Assembly (NCBI GenBank): GCA_938005265.1
Contig: CALLOA010000005.1
Location: 1 to 44,386, forward strand
DNA from: an uncultured Granulosicoccaceae bacterium
GTDB taxonomy: Bacteria; Pseudomonadota; Gammaproteobacteria; Granulosicoccales; Granulosicoccaceae
Direction of reading: 5' to 3'
DNA length: 44,386 nt
This document shows positions 33,240 through 42,084 of this stretch, piece after piece. How positions within the stretch are numbered: position 1 is the first letter of the stretch; the number at the start of each line of letters is the position of its first letter. The translations under genes were made by a program, and so were the position numbers. The notes below the pieces were generated by a model, which worked only from the letters and a program-made list of their open reading frames with translations, searched no databases and was not told where the DNA came from.

Positions 33240-34238
33240 TCAGTTACCGAAATGCTTCATCTCTTCAACGCTGCTGTCTTCTAATTGTGAAATTCCCGCG
33301 TCCAGCTCACGCCTGGCGTCATAGAGTTTTTGCAACTGTACTGCCTTATCATTCTTGTACCCGGGCTCATTGATAGCTGTCTCCAGATTACTCACACACC
33401 TTAATGCTATGTGACGGATGTATTCAGCCGTTGCCAGGTTTTCCGGATCGGCCAGAACCAATTGCTTAAGCGCGGTGTAGTCCGGTGTACTTTGATCTGC
33501 ATAGTTGTAACCATTAACGAGCGTTATGCGTTCACCCTTGTCCCGCAAGCCTTTCGCCTGGTGCACAACATAGTTACCCTGCATCAGTACGGCAAAACCC
33601 GGCCCCGGTATTTCCGGTACAACCACACGTTCGGCAGGCAGGGGTTGTTTCGACTCATAAAGAGCCTGCATTTCATCACGTGTACCGAGGAAGTATTGGA
33701 ATTCACCACCGACAACTTTCTTCGGATCAGTGACAAACATGACATAGTCAACTTGCAAGGTATCGTAATGCCACTTGTCAACGTCTTCACCCACTTCAGG
33801 CGGTGCGTAATTCAGGTGAGATAACTGATGGCCCATACCGTGAGGTAACAAAGGTGTCTTCATAATGGATGACAGGTGTTCTGCCACATCCAGAGACAGA
33901 CTGAAGTCGCGTAAGAATTTCGAGCGATAAGTACCGCCGCGGCAATTTTTCGCAATTCGTGCATTAGATGTGGTGAAAGCCTCAAGCTGCTGGCAAACGT
34001 GCAGCATCAACTCAGCACCTTCATCACTCAGTATACGAAAGGCCGACGTTGCCGCGACATCCGTCGGGGAAGTACCATCGATTTCAGCACCGTAACCCAA
34101 CTCCGACAGGGTCAATAGATTTTCCGGTCGGGTTAGTTCCAGATGTCTGGCGGGATCGAACACCGGATCATCTTCGATGTGCTCACCGAATGGGCTACTC
34201 TTGGGAAAACGCTGGAGATTGATATCAAATTGGCTCAT
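33240..34238 (-). CDS. Fe(II)/2-oxoglutarate-dependent oxygenase-like protein
   Basis: The 332-residue protein carries the HxD...H...R pattern of the double-stranded beta-helix oxygenases: KWHYDTLQVDY (His157, Asp159), then NYVVHQAKGLRDKGERI (His226 and an Arg about 11 residues later), expected to bind iron and 2-oxoglutarate. GGTYRSKF and GMGHQLSHLNYAPPE precede the core. I cannot name the substrate. The ATG at 34238 has AGG about 8 bases upstream and gives the N-terminus MSQFDINLQRFPKSSPFG. The gene lies 72 bases after the MacB-type permease gene on the same strand, so the two may be co-transcribed. It is not the PhyH type encoded on the other side of the exporter. Confidence 0.8.
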   Translation of the reverse strand: MSQFDINLQRFPKSSPFGEHIEDDPVFDPARHLELTRPENLLTLSELGYGAEIDGTSPTDVAATSAFRILSDEGAELMLHVCQQLEAFTTSNARIAKNCRGGTYRSKFLRDFSLSLDVAEHLSSIMKTPLLPHGMGHQLSHLNYAPPEVGEDVDKWHYDTLQVDYVMFVTDPKKVVGGEFQYFLGTRDEMQALYESKQPLPAERVVVPEIPGPGFAVLMQGNYVVHQAKGLRDKGERITLVNGYNYADQSTPDYTALKQLVLADPENLATAEYIRHIALRCVSNLETAINEPGYKNDKAVQLQKLYDARRELDAGISQLEDSSVEEMKHFGN

Positions 34239-34310
34239 GTAATAGCCTAACGTGTTTTTAGGATTTTCAGTTACTGTATGGACTCTATTATGCTTTTGCA
34301 CGCTACCCTG

Positions 34311-35570
34311 TCAAACACTGCGCAAGGCCTCAACCGGGTGCAGCTTGGCAGCACGACGTGCTGGCAGAAATCCGGCGAGTATTCCAACTACAATACTGAC
34401 GAGTAGCGCACCGGAGATAGTGACTAGCGACGGGATTAACGGAAAACCGGTTATACGCGCGAGCAGGTAGCTTGCCAGCACACCAATCAGCAGACCTAAC
34501 AATCCCCCGATCACACTGATCAAAACGGCTTCCAGCAGAAACTGGTGCTGAATATCTGATTCACTAGCGCCCACAGCTTTGCGAATGCCGATTTCCCTGG
34601 TTCGCTCAAGTACGGCGGTGCTCATCATATTGAGAATGCCCATTCCACCCACCAATAGTGATATGGATGCCGCGACGATACCAACGATGGCAACGCCTCC
34701 CAGAATCCTGTCAGTGGTTGCTATATGGGTTGCCATGGTTTCGTAGGAATAAGCAAAGTTACCTGAATGCCGCGACACTAACAGGTTCTGCAATGCCTTT
34801 GCCGTCGCGTTGGCTTTCTCAAACTCGGCAGCTTCTACTTGCAAATGAGAGATGGACGATTCACCGTTAATTTTTTGCATTGTGCTGTAAGGAATCAAAA
34901 TGCGATCGTTAGCATTCTGCCCGCCTTCAGAGCCTATGCTCGCCAGAAAATCCCGGCTTTTTGGTGCGAGAATACCAATCACATGAAAGCGATGGGAACC
35001 AATCACTACCGTGGTATCACTTTCACGGACAGCCAGATTGAGCGTGCCGAAAAGCTTCTGCGCGATCTCCGGGCCAACCACTGCCACCTGCTTTCTGGTT
35101 TCAAGGTCATTGCTATTAAACTTGCGCCCGCTGGCTACACGGTCGTTAACAATATCCAGATAGTCACTGTCGACACCTATCACACTGGCGGATGCAAATT
35201 TTCCTCCCTTGCGGATTGTAGGACGACGGTCAGCTCCACGTACAATAGGTGACACGCGACTGACACCCAATCGAACTGCCTGGCCCTGAATTGCAGCAAG
35301 ATCACGATTATCGATACCGCTTCCAGCACGGCTGCGACGATGTGGTGAATCGTTACGGTAATCGCGGTAAATCCAGATGGAATTCAGACCAAATGTAGCC
35401 AGTTCAGAGTAAACAATATAGTTGCCTCCCTTACTGACGGTACTGACCGCCATGACAGCAGCAATCCCGATCGTGATACCCAGAATACTCAAACTGGTTC
35501 GCAAACGATGATCACCCAGCGATACCAGAGCCTGAAGCAGATTTTCAGTAAATCGTTTTAACGGACTCAC
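34311..35570 (-). CDS. MacB-type ABC transporter permease
   Basis: The 419-residue permease has one membrane segment near the N-terminus (about 25-45, after DHRLRTSLSILGITIG), a large periplasmic domain (about 50-280), and three C-terminal helices with the FtsX-family signature RTREIGIRKAVGASESDIQ and PARRAAKLHPVEALR at the end. MacB-type systems move substrates from periplasm outward through a tripartite assembly with an adaptor and TolC. Here permease and ATPase are separate genes overlapping by 4 bases (the ATPase stop overlaps this start), so they are translationally coupled. No TolC gene is in the window. Confidence 0.92.
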   Translation of the reverse strand: MSPLKRFTENLLQALVSLGDHRLRTSLSILGITIGIAAVMAVSTVSKGGNYIVYSELATFGLNSIWIYRDYRNDSPHRRSRAGSGIDNRDLAAIQGQAVRLGVSRVSPIVRGADRRPTIRKGGKFASASVIGVDSDYLDIVNDRVASGRKFNSNDLETRKQVAVVGPEIAQKLFGTLNLAVRESDTTVVIGSHRFHVIGILAPKSRDFLASIGSEGGQNANDRILIPYSTMQKINGESSISHLQVEAAEFEKANATAKALQNLLVSRHSGNFAYSYETMATHIATTDRILGGVAIVGIVAASISLLVGGMGILNMMSTAVLERTREIGIRKAVGASESDIQHQFLLEAVLISVIGGLLGLLIGVLASYLLARITGFPLIPSLVTISGALLVSIVVGILAGFLPARRAAKLHPVEALRSV

Positions 35571-36289
35571 GGGTTTCTACCCGCTGGCTTTTGCTCGCTG
35601 TGGCGGCTGAAGTCATCCAGCACCACGCCATCGGATATCCTGATGATTCGATGCGCGTGATCAGCAACGGTCTGCTCATGGGTGACCAGCAATATGGTGG
35701 TACCGGTGCGGTTAACCTTGGCCAGTTGATGCATGATGCTGTCACCGGTTTCGCTGTCAAGACTGCCTGTTGGCTCATCTGCAACTATTAGTGCCGGCCG
35801 ATTCACAAGGGCACGCGCTATCGCAACACGTTGTTGTTGGCCACCGGAAAGTTGGGAGGGTAAGTGTGTGGCACGATCACCCAGGCCCATCATTTCCAGC
35901 ATGGCGTTGGCAACACGTTTGCGCATCTGTCGGTTGCGCCCCGCATAAATCAATGGCAGCTCCACATTACGGAGTGCTGAAATCTGGTTGACCAGATTGA
36001 ATGACTGAAATACAAATCCGATTTTTCTTGAACGCAAATCAGACAGTTGGCGGAGCGACAAACGCCTGACATCGGCGCCAGCAAAACGATACTCACCCTC
36101 ATCGAAATCATCCAGACAACCAATGACATTCATTAGCGTACTTTTTCCGGAACCCGATTGTCCCATGATGGCAACAAATTCTCCTTGACCGATGACAAGA
36201 TCAATGCCCTTGAGTACAGGCACTGACATGGAGCCCGTTTGATAGGTTTTTCGTAAACCGGAAAGAGAAATCAGATCAGCGTGCTTCAA
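35567..36289 (-). CDS. MacB/LolD-type ABC transporter ATPase
   Basis: The ATPase has Walker [10 protein letters not shown], a Q loop in FVFQSFNLV, the signature [16 protein letters not shown], Walker [14 protein letters not shown] and the His switch LLVTHEQ. These are typical of the MacB/LolD group that powers tripartite export. The start is unclear because no ATG fits: TTG at 36289 gives [16 protein letters not shown] and a 14-base overlap with the adaptor gene, while TTG at 36328 would overlap by 53 bases. The shorter form is preferred. The middle position of the adaptor-ATPase-permease run suits coupled translation. Confidence 0.9.
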   Translation of the reverse strand: MKHADLISLSGLRKTYQTGSMSVPVLKGIDLVIGQGEFVAIMGQSGSGKSTLMNVIGCLDDFDEGEYRFAGADVRRLSLRQLSDLRSRKIGFVFQSFNLVNQISALRNVELPLIYAGRNRQMRKRVANAMLEMMGLGDRATHLPSQLSGGQQQRVAIARALVNRPALIVADEPTGSLDSETGDSIMHQLAKVNRTGTTILLVTHEQTVADHAHRIIRISDGVVLDDFSRHSEQKPAGRNP

Positions 36290-37334
36290 CGCGGCTACCG
36301 GCTTGTAGTTGGGTAAGACCTGGAACAATTACCTGCTCAGCCGCATCAAGGCCACTGATTACTTCCACGCTGTTTATTGAAAACAGGCCAGTCTCGATAC
36401 GACGAACATCGGACTTACCATCATTGAATACAAACACAAAGTAGCCCTCGGCATCACTTTGCAAAGCAGCCTGTTGAATCTGTAAAACATCCCGGCGACT
36501 GTCAAGCTCAAGCTCTACCTCTACCTGTTGGTCCAGCATGAGTGCAGCAGCATCCCGTCCGAGGCCAACTCTGACTGCAAAGGAATTGCTGTTACCGTCT
36601 GTTGTAATAGCCGGCGCTAGCCATATGACTTCATCCAGCCACTCCGTGTCCTCTTGCGTTTCCAGACTGATACGGGCTGCCTGACCCAGTGTCACCTTTT
36701 GAGCATCACCCGCATCTACTTGCATCTCGACTACTCGACCGTCATCCGCAACCAGTTTAAAGAGTCTGGAACCAGCTTCAACCCACTGCCCGACTTCGGC
36801 ATGTTGTTCGGTGATTGTACCGGCAAAAGGTGATTTGATTTCAGCACTTTGCAGTTGTAGCTGACGAATATCCAATTCCGCCTCGGCCACCTTAAACGAT
36901 GCTTCTACCCGGCGTTTTTCAAGCAATGCATCATCCAGGGACTGCCTTGTGGTTGTACCCTGGTCAAATAGCTTTTTGATACGAGAATAATTATTACCGG
37001 TGATCTGTAGATTACGGCGTTGGTATAGGAGGTCAGCTTCCGCCTTGCTGACTTGCGCTGCTGCAACCTGATTGTTTAATGAAGCCAGAACCGTGTTCGC
37101 TTCAACACGATCGCCCTGACGTGCATTGATGGCGGTGATTTCTCCATCAAGCAATGCGGTAATGGTTACTGTCCTGTCGTTTATAACACGCCCGGTCAAC
37201 TGCAAGGTGGTGGCAATGTCGCTACGCTCAACCGATACCACATCGACCAGTGTGGGCGCTGGCGGGCGTAGCAGAAACCACGCTGCTGCGGCTGCAAAAA
37301 GCAACAGTAAAAATAGAATAATTGCCCTGAACAC
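36276..37334 (-). CDS. periplasmic adaptor (HlyD/MacA family)
   Basis: The 352-residue adaptor has an N-terminal membrane anchor (about 4-22), a lipoyl-like half (GEITAINARQGDRVEANTVL), a hairpin of two long helices (about 95-165; KAEADLLYQRRNLQ to KVAEAELDIRQLQ), a second lipoyl half (IKSPFAGTITEQHAEVGQWV), and beta-barrel and membrane-proximal domains. It should link the inner-membrane permease to an outer-membrane channel. The start is GTG at 37334 with a distant GGA; no ATG is available upstream of the anchor. It is the first gene of the export set and follows the PhyH gene by 162 bases. Confidence 0.9.
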   Translation of the reverse strand: MFRAIILFLLLLFAAAAAWFLLRPPAPTLVDVVSVERSDIATTLQLTGRVINDRTVTITALLDGEITAINARQGDRVEANTVLASLNNQVAAAQVSKAEADLLYQRRNLQITGNNYSRIKKLFDQGTTTRQSLDDALLEKRRVEASFKVAEAELDIRQLQLQSAEIKSPFAGTITEQHAEVGQWVEAGSRLFKLVADDGRVVEMQVDAGDAQKVTLGQAARISLETQEDTEWLDEVIWLAPAITTDGNSNSFAVRVGLGRDAAALMLDQQVEVELELDSRRDVLQIQQAALQSDAEGYFVFVFNDGKSDVRRIETGLFSINSVEVISGLDAAEQVIVPGLTQLQAGSRVEAR

Positions 37335-37496
37335 AAGAATGAGTTCCGTTTAAATCGGGAACCATTGTAACGCCGGACCCAGCTGCACACTATGACAGTG
37401 TGTTTGTGCAGTGAACACCGTCGGAGTTTTCGAGTAGCTTGTTGATCCCGGTCAGCTTTTAGCATGATTTCTTAAACTTACAGCAGCCGGGACGCC

Positions 37497-38258
37497 CTAA
37501 CGATAAACTGTGAAATCGTTCTGCCCGCTTGCGTCAGTTCCAGCCAGCAAATACAAGGTACGTTCACTGTGATCGGTCATATTAAACTCCTCGGCCATCC
37601 GTTGTGCTTTGTCCCGATCAAAAACAGAGGTAGTCGGCATGTAACGTAGCGTCATACCACGACGAGGATTGGCAGAATGGTTGGCGTTCGAACCATGCAC
37701 CAGAAACACATCGTGTAGCGATATCTGCCCTGGCTCAAGCTCTATGGCCGCAGCTAAAGATGCATCGTATTCACTGGCGTCAATTTCCTGGTTTAACGTC
37801 AGATTCTCCGACGCGTTGGTATTGTGACGACGCAGTCGCTGCTCACGGTGAGAACCCGGTATAACCTCCAGGCACCCGTTTTCCGGTGTCGCACGATCAA
37901 TGGCAATCCATACAGTACAGGTTGCCAACGGTTCAATGGGCCAGTACTCGCCATCCTGGTGCCACGGGGTTGCATGACCGCCATTGGCAGGCTTTGCAAA
38001 AAAGCTGGAATTCCAAAGCGCTATATCCGGGCCAATAAGCTGCGACACCATCTTGAGGATGTCCGGATTTTCAGCAATCTGCAGAAATCCGGTATCGTAT
38101 GCCAACAGTGTCGGGCAATAGTTGTAAAACTCAGGGTGCTTTTCAATCAGTTGATCATGCAACCCACGAATATGTTCAAGAATGTCGTCCGCTATACGAA
38201 AATCAGGGGTGACATAGCCACGTTCGTTGTATTCGTTGATCTGATCGTTATTGAGCAT
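37497..38258 (-). CDS. phytanoyl-CoA dioxygenase (PhyH) family oxygenase
   Basis: A 253-residue Fe(II)/2-oxoglutarate oxygenase. The iron-binding pair is in TPWHQDGEYWP (His100, Asp102), the distal His is probably in FLVHGSNANHSANPRRG (about 188), and the following Arg residues can bind 2-oxoglutarate. GCLEVIPGSHRE and GQISLHDVFLVHGS are typical PhyH segments. Bacterial PhyH proteins hydroxylate many small molecules, including natural products and amino acid derivatives; the substrate here is unknown. AGGG and GAGG lie just before the ATG. The gene stands between oligopeptidase B and the MacA/MacB-type exporter, all on the same strand. Confidence 0.9.
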   Translation of the reverse strand: MLNNDQINEYNERGYVTPDFRIADDILEHIRGLHDQLIEKHPEFYNYCPTLLAYDTGFLQIAENPDILKMVSQLIGPDIALWNSSFFAKPANGGHATPWHQDGEYWPIEPLATCTVWIAIDRATPENGCLEVIPGSHREQRLRRHNTNASENLTLNQEIDASEYDASLAAAIELEPGQISLHDVFLVHGSNANHSANPRRGMTLRYMPTTSVFDRDKAQRMAEEFNMTDHSERTLYLLAGTDASGQNDFTVYR

Positions 38259-38285
38259 ATCCTCTACCCTCGCTGGTGTAACCGG

Positions 38286-38352
38286 GACTTATGCCTTATA
38301 AAAGACTTATGCCTTATAAAATAGACTGCACTAAGAAAAGAGACTGCACTAA
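38286..38352. repeat. 18-bp-period tandem duplications
   Basis: GACTTATGCCTTATAAAA occurs perfectly at 38286-38303 and 38304-38321. AGACTGCACTAA occurs at 38323-38334 and again at 38341-38352, also with an 18-base period. The last copy overlaps the stop codon of oligopeptidase B. The stretch lies between oligopeptidase B and the PhyH gene. Confidence 0.9.
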
Positions 38353-40553
38353 TTCCTGCCGGAATTCCCTCCAGAATCTTTGTCAGTAACCCACAGTATA
38401 AACGCATATATTAAAGCCATATCTTCCAACTGGCCAAAGCGCCCTGATTGCCCGAAATGCCCACCCTGCATTTCAGTTTTAAACAACAGCGGATTGCTGT
38501 CTGTTTTATACCTGCGTAGCTGTGCGACCCACTTGGCCGGCTCCCAGTAACCTACGCGCGGATCAAACAAAGAACCTGTAACCAACATGGCTGGATAGTC
38601 GTTTGCCTGCACCTGATCGTAAGGTGAATAGGCGTTTATCGTTTCAAATGCCTGTGCGTCATCTATGGGGTTTCCCCATTGTGACCATTCACCGGGGGTC
38701 AATGGCAAACTGGCATCAAGCATTGTATTCAACACATCGACAAATGGCACGGCTGCGACAACACCACGGTACATATGGGGTTCCTGATTTACCGCCGCTG
38801 CTACCAACAAACCACCCGCAGAACCACCGAAGCTGATAATGCCCTTACTGTCAGCAATAGTACTGCTTGCCAGATAACGGGCGCAGGCATTGAAATCATC
38901 AAAAGAACGTTGCTTTCCAGCACCCTTGGTTTGCAGATACCAGTCCCGGCCATTTTCTTCACCACCCCGCACATGGGCAATAGCATAGATAAATCCGCGA
39001 TCAACCAGCGATAAGCGGTTCGATGAAAACGAAGCCGACGTGCTGGCGCCATACGCACCATAACCGTAAAGTACACAGGGCGCAGTACCATCAAGCGGCG
39101 TGTCACGGTGATACAGAATTGTCATCGGCACAGCCGTGCCATCTTTACTTTCTACCTGTAGTCGTTGCGTCTGGTAACTGCCTGGTTCATGGCCGCTGGG
39201 AATTTCGCGTTGCTTGATAATCTGCCTGTTGCCGCTACCCAAACAGTATTCATAAGTGGTTGCCGGTGTCGTAGGAGATGAGTAAACGAACCTGAAGATA
39301 TCGCCGTCATATTCAGGTGCCGGCTCAATATCAAGCTCGAAGGCCGTCTCTTCAAATTCAATATTGCCAATGGCCTCGTCGTCAGGCTGCATACTCTGTG
39401 TGCCGGCACGCTGCAGGACGTCAGATTTCATGAATCTGATTTGAGGCAGCGCCTCACTCTCTTCAAGCCAGACGATAAAATCCCGGTACACAAACAGGCC
39501 CTGACGAAGACTACCGTGTTGATGGGCTAAAAGTTCGACCCAATGGTCTTCACCGGGTGTTGCCAGTGGCGCTGTGACAAATCGAAAATCCGTTGCACCA
39601 CCGCTGTTGGTCAGAATGACCAGATGATCGCCCAGAATATCAACCGAGTATTCATGCCCGGGCCGACGTCGCGCCACTAACTTTGGCTCTTGCTCAGGGT
39701 ATGCTGTGTCCAGCAACCAGATTTCATCCTGGTCATCGGTGCTGCTGCTGATTTCGAACTGCGTCGAACAGCGAAACAAGCCGACACTCATGGAGAATCG
39801 TTCGTCACTTTCCTGCATGACCAACACATCGTCAGAAGCTGCGGACAGCGGTTTGTGCCTGAACACTTCACTGGCGCGATGCGCGCTATCCAGTCGCGTA
39901 TAGAAAAGATAGTCCGGTGTTGCCCAACCTAGAGACTCCACGTCCTCGATGACTTCCGGTAAATCGCAACCGCTTTCAATATCGCGGATGCGCATCTTGT
40001 AGTGTTCGGAACCGCTGTCATCACAGGACCAGGCAAGCAGACGGTGGTCCGGACTCACCTCGCAGTCGCCAAGCTCAAAGTAGTCTTTACCTTGCGACTC
40101 CAGTTCACCATCCAGCAATATCGTTTCTTCCCCGCCCTCCCTCGGCGTCCGGGCAAAAACGGGATGCTCTTCACCGCTTCGATATCGCCAGTAATAGGCA
40201 TAAGGCCCGTCTTTTTCCGGCACTTCGCTGTCATCTTCCTTGATTCTACCGCGCATTTCCGCGAGCAGCTGCTTCTGCAAATTTACGGTGGGCTGCAACA
40301 TCGCCTCACAATAATCGTTCTCACTCTGCAGATATTCCCTGATGGGAGTTTCAAGCGCTTCCGGTGAGCGCAACACATCCAGCCAACACTGCGATCGTAA
40401 CCAGCCATAGTCGTCAGTGTGAACCTGTCCGTGGTACTCCCGCTGAACCGGCTTTACAGCAGCGACAGGCGGTTGCAGCTTTGTATCTTCAATATCCTCG
40501 GGCGGCTTGTTCAATGTGTCGCTAATACTCAGGTTAACTACGTTTAAGTGCAT
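38349..40553 (-). CDS. ptrB: oligopeptidase B (S9 prolyl oligopeptidase family)
   Basis: A cytoplasmic serine peptidase that cleaves short peptides after basic residues. An N-terminal seven-bladed propeller (about 95-440) precedes an alpha/beta hydrolase domain with VLYGYGAYGAS, HVRGGEENGRDWY, the nucleophile Ser in SFGGSAGGLL, the Asp in FDPRVGYWEPAKW and the His in MQGGHFGQSGR. VRGGE and the Glu/Asp residues near the catalytic domain fit oligopeptidase B rather than prolyl oligopeptidase. 734 residues is slightly longer than E. coli PtrB (686) because of an N-terminal extension before HTDDYGWLR and small acidic insertions. The first ATG lacks a good Shine-Dalgarno, so a later start is possible. 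The PhyH gene lies about 90 bases downstream. Confidence 0.93.
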   Translation of the reverse strand: MHLNVVNLSISDTLNKPPEDIEDTKLQPPVAAVKPVQREYHGQVHTDDYGWLRSQCWLDVLRSPEALETPIREYLQSENDYCEAMLQPTVNLQKQLLAEMRGRIKEDDSEVPEKDGPYAYYWRYRSGEEHPVFARTPREGGEETILLDGELESQGKDYFELGDCEVSPDHRLLAWSCDDSGSEHYKMRIRDIESGCDLPEVIEDVESLGWATPDYLFYTRLDSAHRASEVFRHKPLSAASDDVLVMQESDERFSMSVGLFRCSTQFEISSSTDDQDEIWLLDTAYPEQEPKLVARRRPGHEYSVDILGDHLVILTNSGGATDFRFVTAPLATPGEDHWVELLAHQHGSLRQGLFVYRDFIVWLEESEALPQIRFMKSDVLQRAGTQSMQPDDEAIGNIEFEETAFELDIEPAPEYDGDIFRFVYSSPTTPATTYEYCLGSGNRQIIKQREIPSGHEPGSYQTQRLQVESKDGTAVPMTILYHRDTPLDGTAPCVLYGYGAYGASTSASFSSNRLSLVDRGFIYAIAHVRGGEENGRDWYLQTKGAGKQRSFDDFNACARYLASSTIADSKGIISFGGSAGGLLVAAAVNQEPHMYRGVVAAVPFVDVLNTMLDASLPLTPGEWSQWGNPIDDAQAFETINAYSPYDQVQANDYPAMLVTGSLFDPRVGYWEPAKWVAQLRRYKTDSNPLLFKTEMQGGHFGQSGRFGQLEDMALIYAFILWVTDKDSGGNSGRN

Positions 40554-40695
40554 TCTTGGGTGGCGATTGCCTCACCACTATCGACTTGCAGCAGACAAGC
40601 CACTAGACTTGGGCTAGCGCTATTTTTAACCTATGCCAGCCCTGGCGCAACTGCCAACGTGAATTGAATTTTCTGCAAACTTGCCGAGCACAGCC

Positions 40696-41889
40696 ATGTT
40701 TGAAACTTTAGAAGCCACCAGCCCTGATCCCATACTTGCACTTATGCAACAGTTTCGTAAGGATGAGCGCAGCGGCAAAGTCGATCTCGGCGTGGGTGTG
40801 TACCGCGACGGTGAAGGCCAGACGCCCGTGTTACAGGCGGTTAAGGAAGCTGAGAAGCGTTTGTATGAGGAGGAAACCACCAAATCCTATGTTAGCCCCA
40901 GTGGTGATGCAGTTTTTTGCGACTCCATGCGGCAGTTGGTGTTTGGCCAGAGCATACCCAGCGAACGTGTCAAAGGCATACAGACACCCGGTGGCAGTGG
41001 AGCACTGCGCGTGCTTGCCGATTTGCTGATTTCAGTCAATCCCGGTTCTCGTACCTGGGTATCCGATCCGACCTGGCCCAACCACCTGCCAATGTTGTTG
41101 CAGGCTGGCCACAAACTCGAGCGATACCCCTACTACGATGCTGCAAAATCGACAGTTGATTTCGATGCGATGATGCAAAGCTTGCAGAGCGCGTCCGCTG
41201 GAGATGTTGTGCTATTGCACGGTTGCTGCCACAACCCGACAGGCGCGGATCTGAACCAAGAGCAATGGCATGCAGTAGCCGACTTGTGTGAAAAAAATGG
41301 ATTGTTGCCTTTTGTTGATATGGCTTATCAGGGCTTTGCCGACGGTCTCGAAGAGGATGCGCAGGGTATCCGCATTCTTGCCCGGAAATTACCTGAAATG
41401 GTTGTTGCAACCAGCTGTTCAAAAAATCTGGCACTTTACCGCGAACGAACCGGTTGTGCCCTGATGCTGGCAGGCACTGAAACAGCTGCAGCCAATTCAG
41501 CCAGCAGAGCGGTATCTCTGATACGGGCGAATTATTCCATGCCCCCCGATCATGGCGCTTCCATGACGCGAATCATCCTGCAAGACCCGGCACTCACCGA
41601 GCAATGGAAAGCAGAACTGGAAAGCATGCGCGCTCGCATGGAACGACTGAGGCAGGAATTTGCGGATGCTCTGCGTAAACGTTCCAATTCAGATCGCTTC
41701 GATTACATCGCCGGGCAAAAAGGCATGTTCTCGCGCCTGCCCCTGAGTGAATCCCAGGTTGATAAACTACGCAATGAACATGGTATTTATATGGTTGGCG
41801 ATGGTCGGATAAACGTTGCCGGTCTGCCGGACAATTCTGCAGAAGCCATGGACGATCTGGCTACCAAGATTGTCGGTGTAATGAGTTAG
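40696..41889 (+). CDS. aspartate/aromatic amino acid aminotransferase (AspC/TyrB type)
   Basis: A fold-type I PLP aminotransferase of the AspC/TyrB group, transferring amino groups between aspartate or aromatic amino acids and 2-oxoglutarate. The start MFETLEATSPDPILALMQQF closely parallels E. coli AspC (MFENITAAPADPILGL). LGVGVYRDGEG, TPGGSGALRV, HGCCHNPTGAD, the PLP lysine in TSCSKNLALYRERTG and a late GRINVAGL are all present. The ATG at 40696 (397 residues) is preferred over a TTG at 40681. Aspartate versus aromatic preference cannot be settled by eye. It is divergent from oligopeptidase B across 142 bases. Confidence 0.93.
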   Translation: MFETLEATSPDPILALMQQFRKDERSGKVDLGVGVYRDGEGQTPVLQAVKEAEKRLYEEETTKSYVSPSGDAVFCDSMRQLVFGQSIPSERVKGIQTPGGSGALRVLADLLISVNPGSRTWVSDPTWPNHLPMLLQAGHKLERYPYYDAAKSTVDFDAMMQSLQSASAGDVVLLHGCCHNPTGADLNQEQWHAVADLCEKNGLLPFVDMAYQGFADGLEEDAQGIRILARKLPEMVVATSCSKNLALYRERTGCALMLAGTETAAANSASRAVSLIRANYSMPPDHGASMTRIILQDPALTEQWKAELESMRARMERLRQEFADALRKRSNSDRFDYIAGQKGMFSRLPLSESQVDKLRNEHGIYMVGDGRINVAGLPDNSAEAMDDLATKIVGVMS

Positions 41890-41909
41890 AGATTCCCGAA
41901 GGAATAAAC

Positions 41910-41997
41910 AGGTGCCCGCCAATACAGGTCGCCCGCCAAGCTTCGGGTTCGGATTAGCCCTGGACCAACTCGATGTCGGGGACCAACTTGATGTCGG
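41910..41997. repeat. two adjacent short tandem duplications
   Basis: GGACCAACTCGATGTCGG (41962-41979) is followed directly by GGACCAACTTGATGTCGG (41980-41997), with one mismatch. Just upstream, AGGTGCCCGCCAA (41910-41922) and AGGTCGCCCGCCAA (41926-41939) form a second near-tandem pair. Both lie between convergent genes. Confidence 0.85.
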
Positions 41998-42084
41998 ACT
42001 AACAAATAGTTAGCCCGCAACCTGAAGAACAGTTCAATCTATCAAAGGGTCTATCCAAGACCAATCAAAAAAACTATCGAAAAA

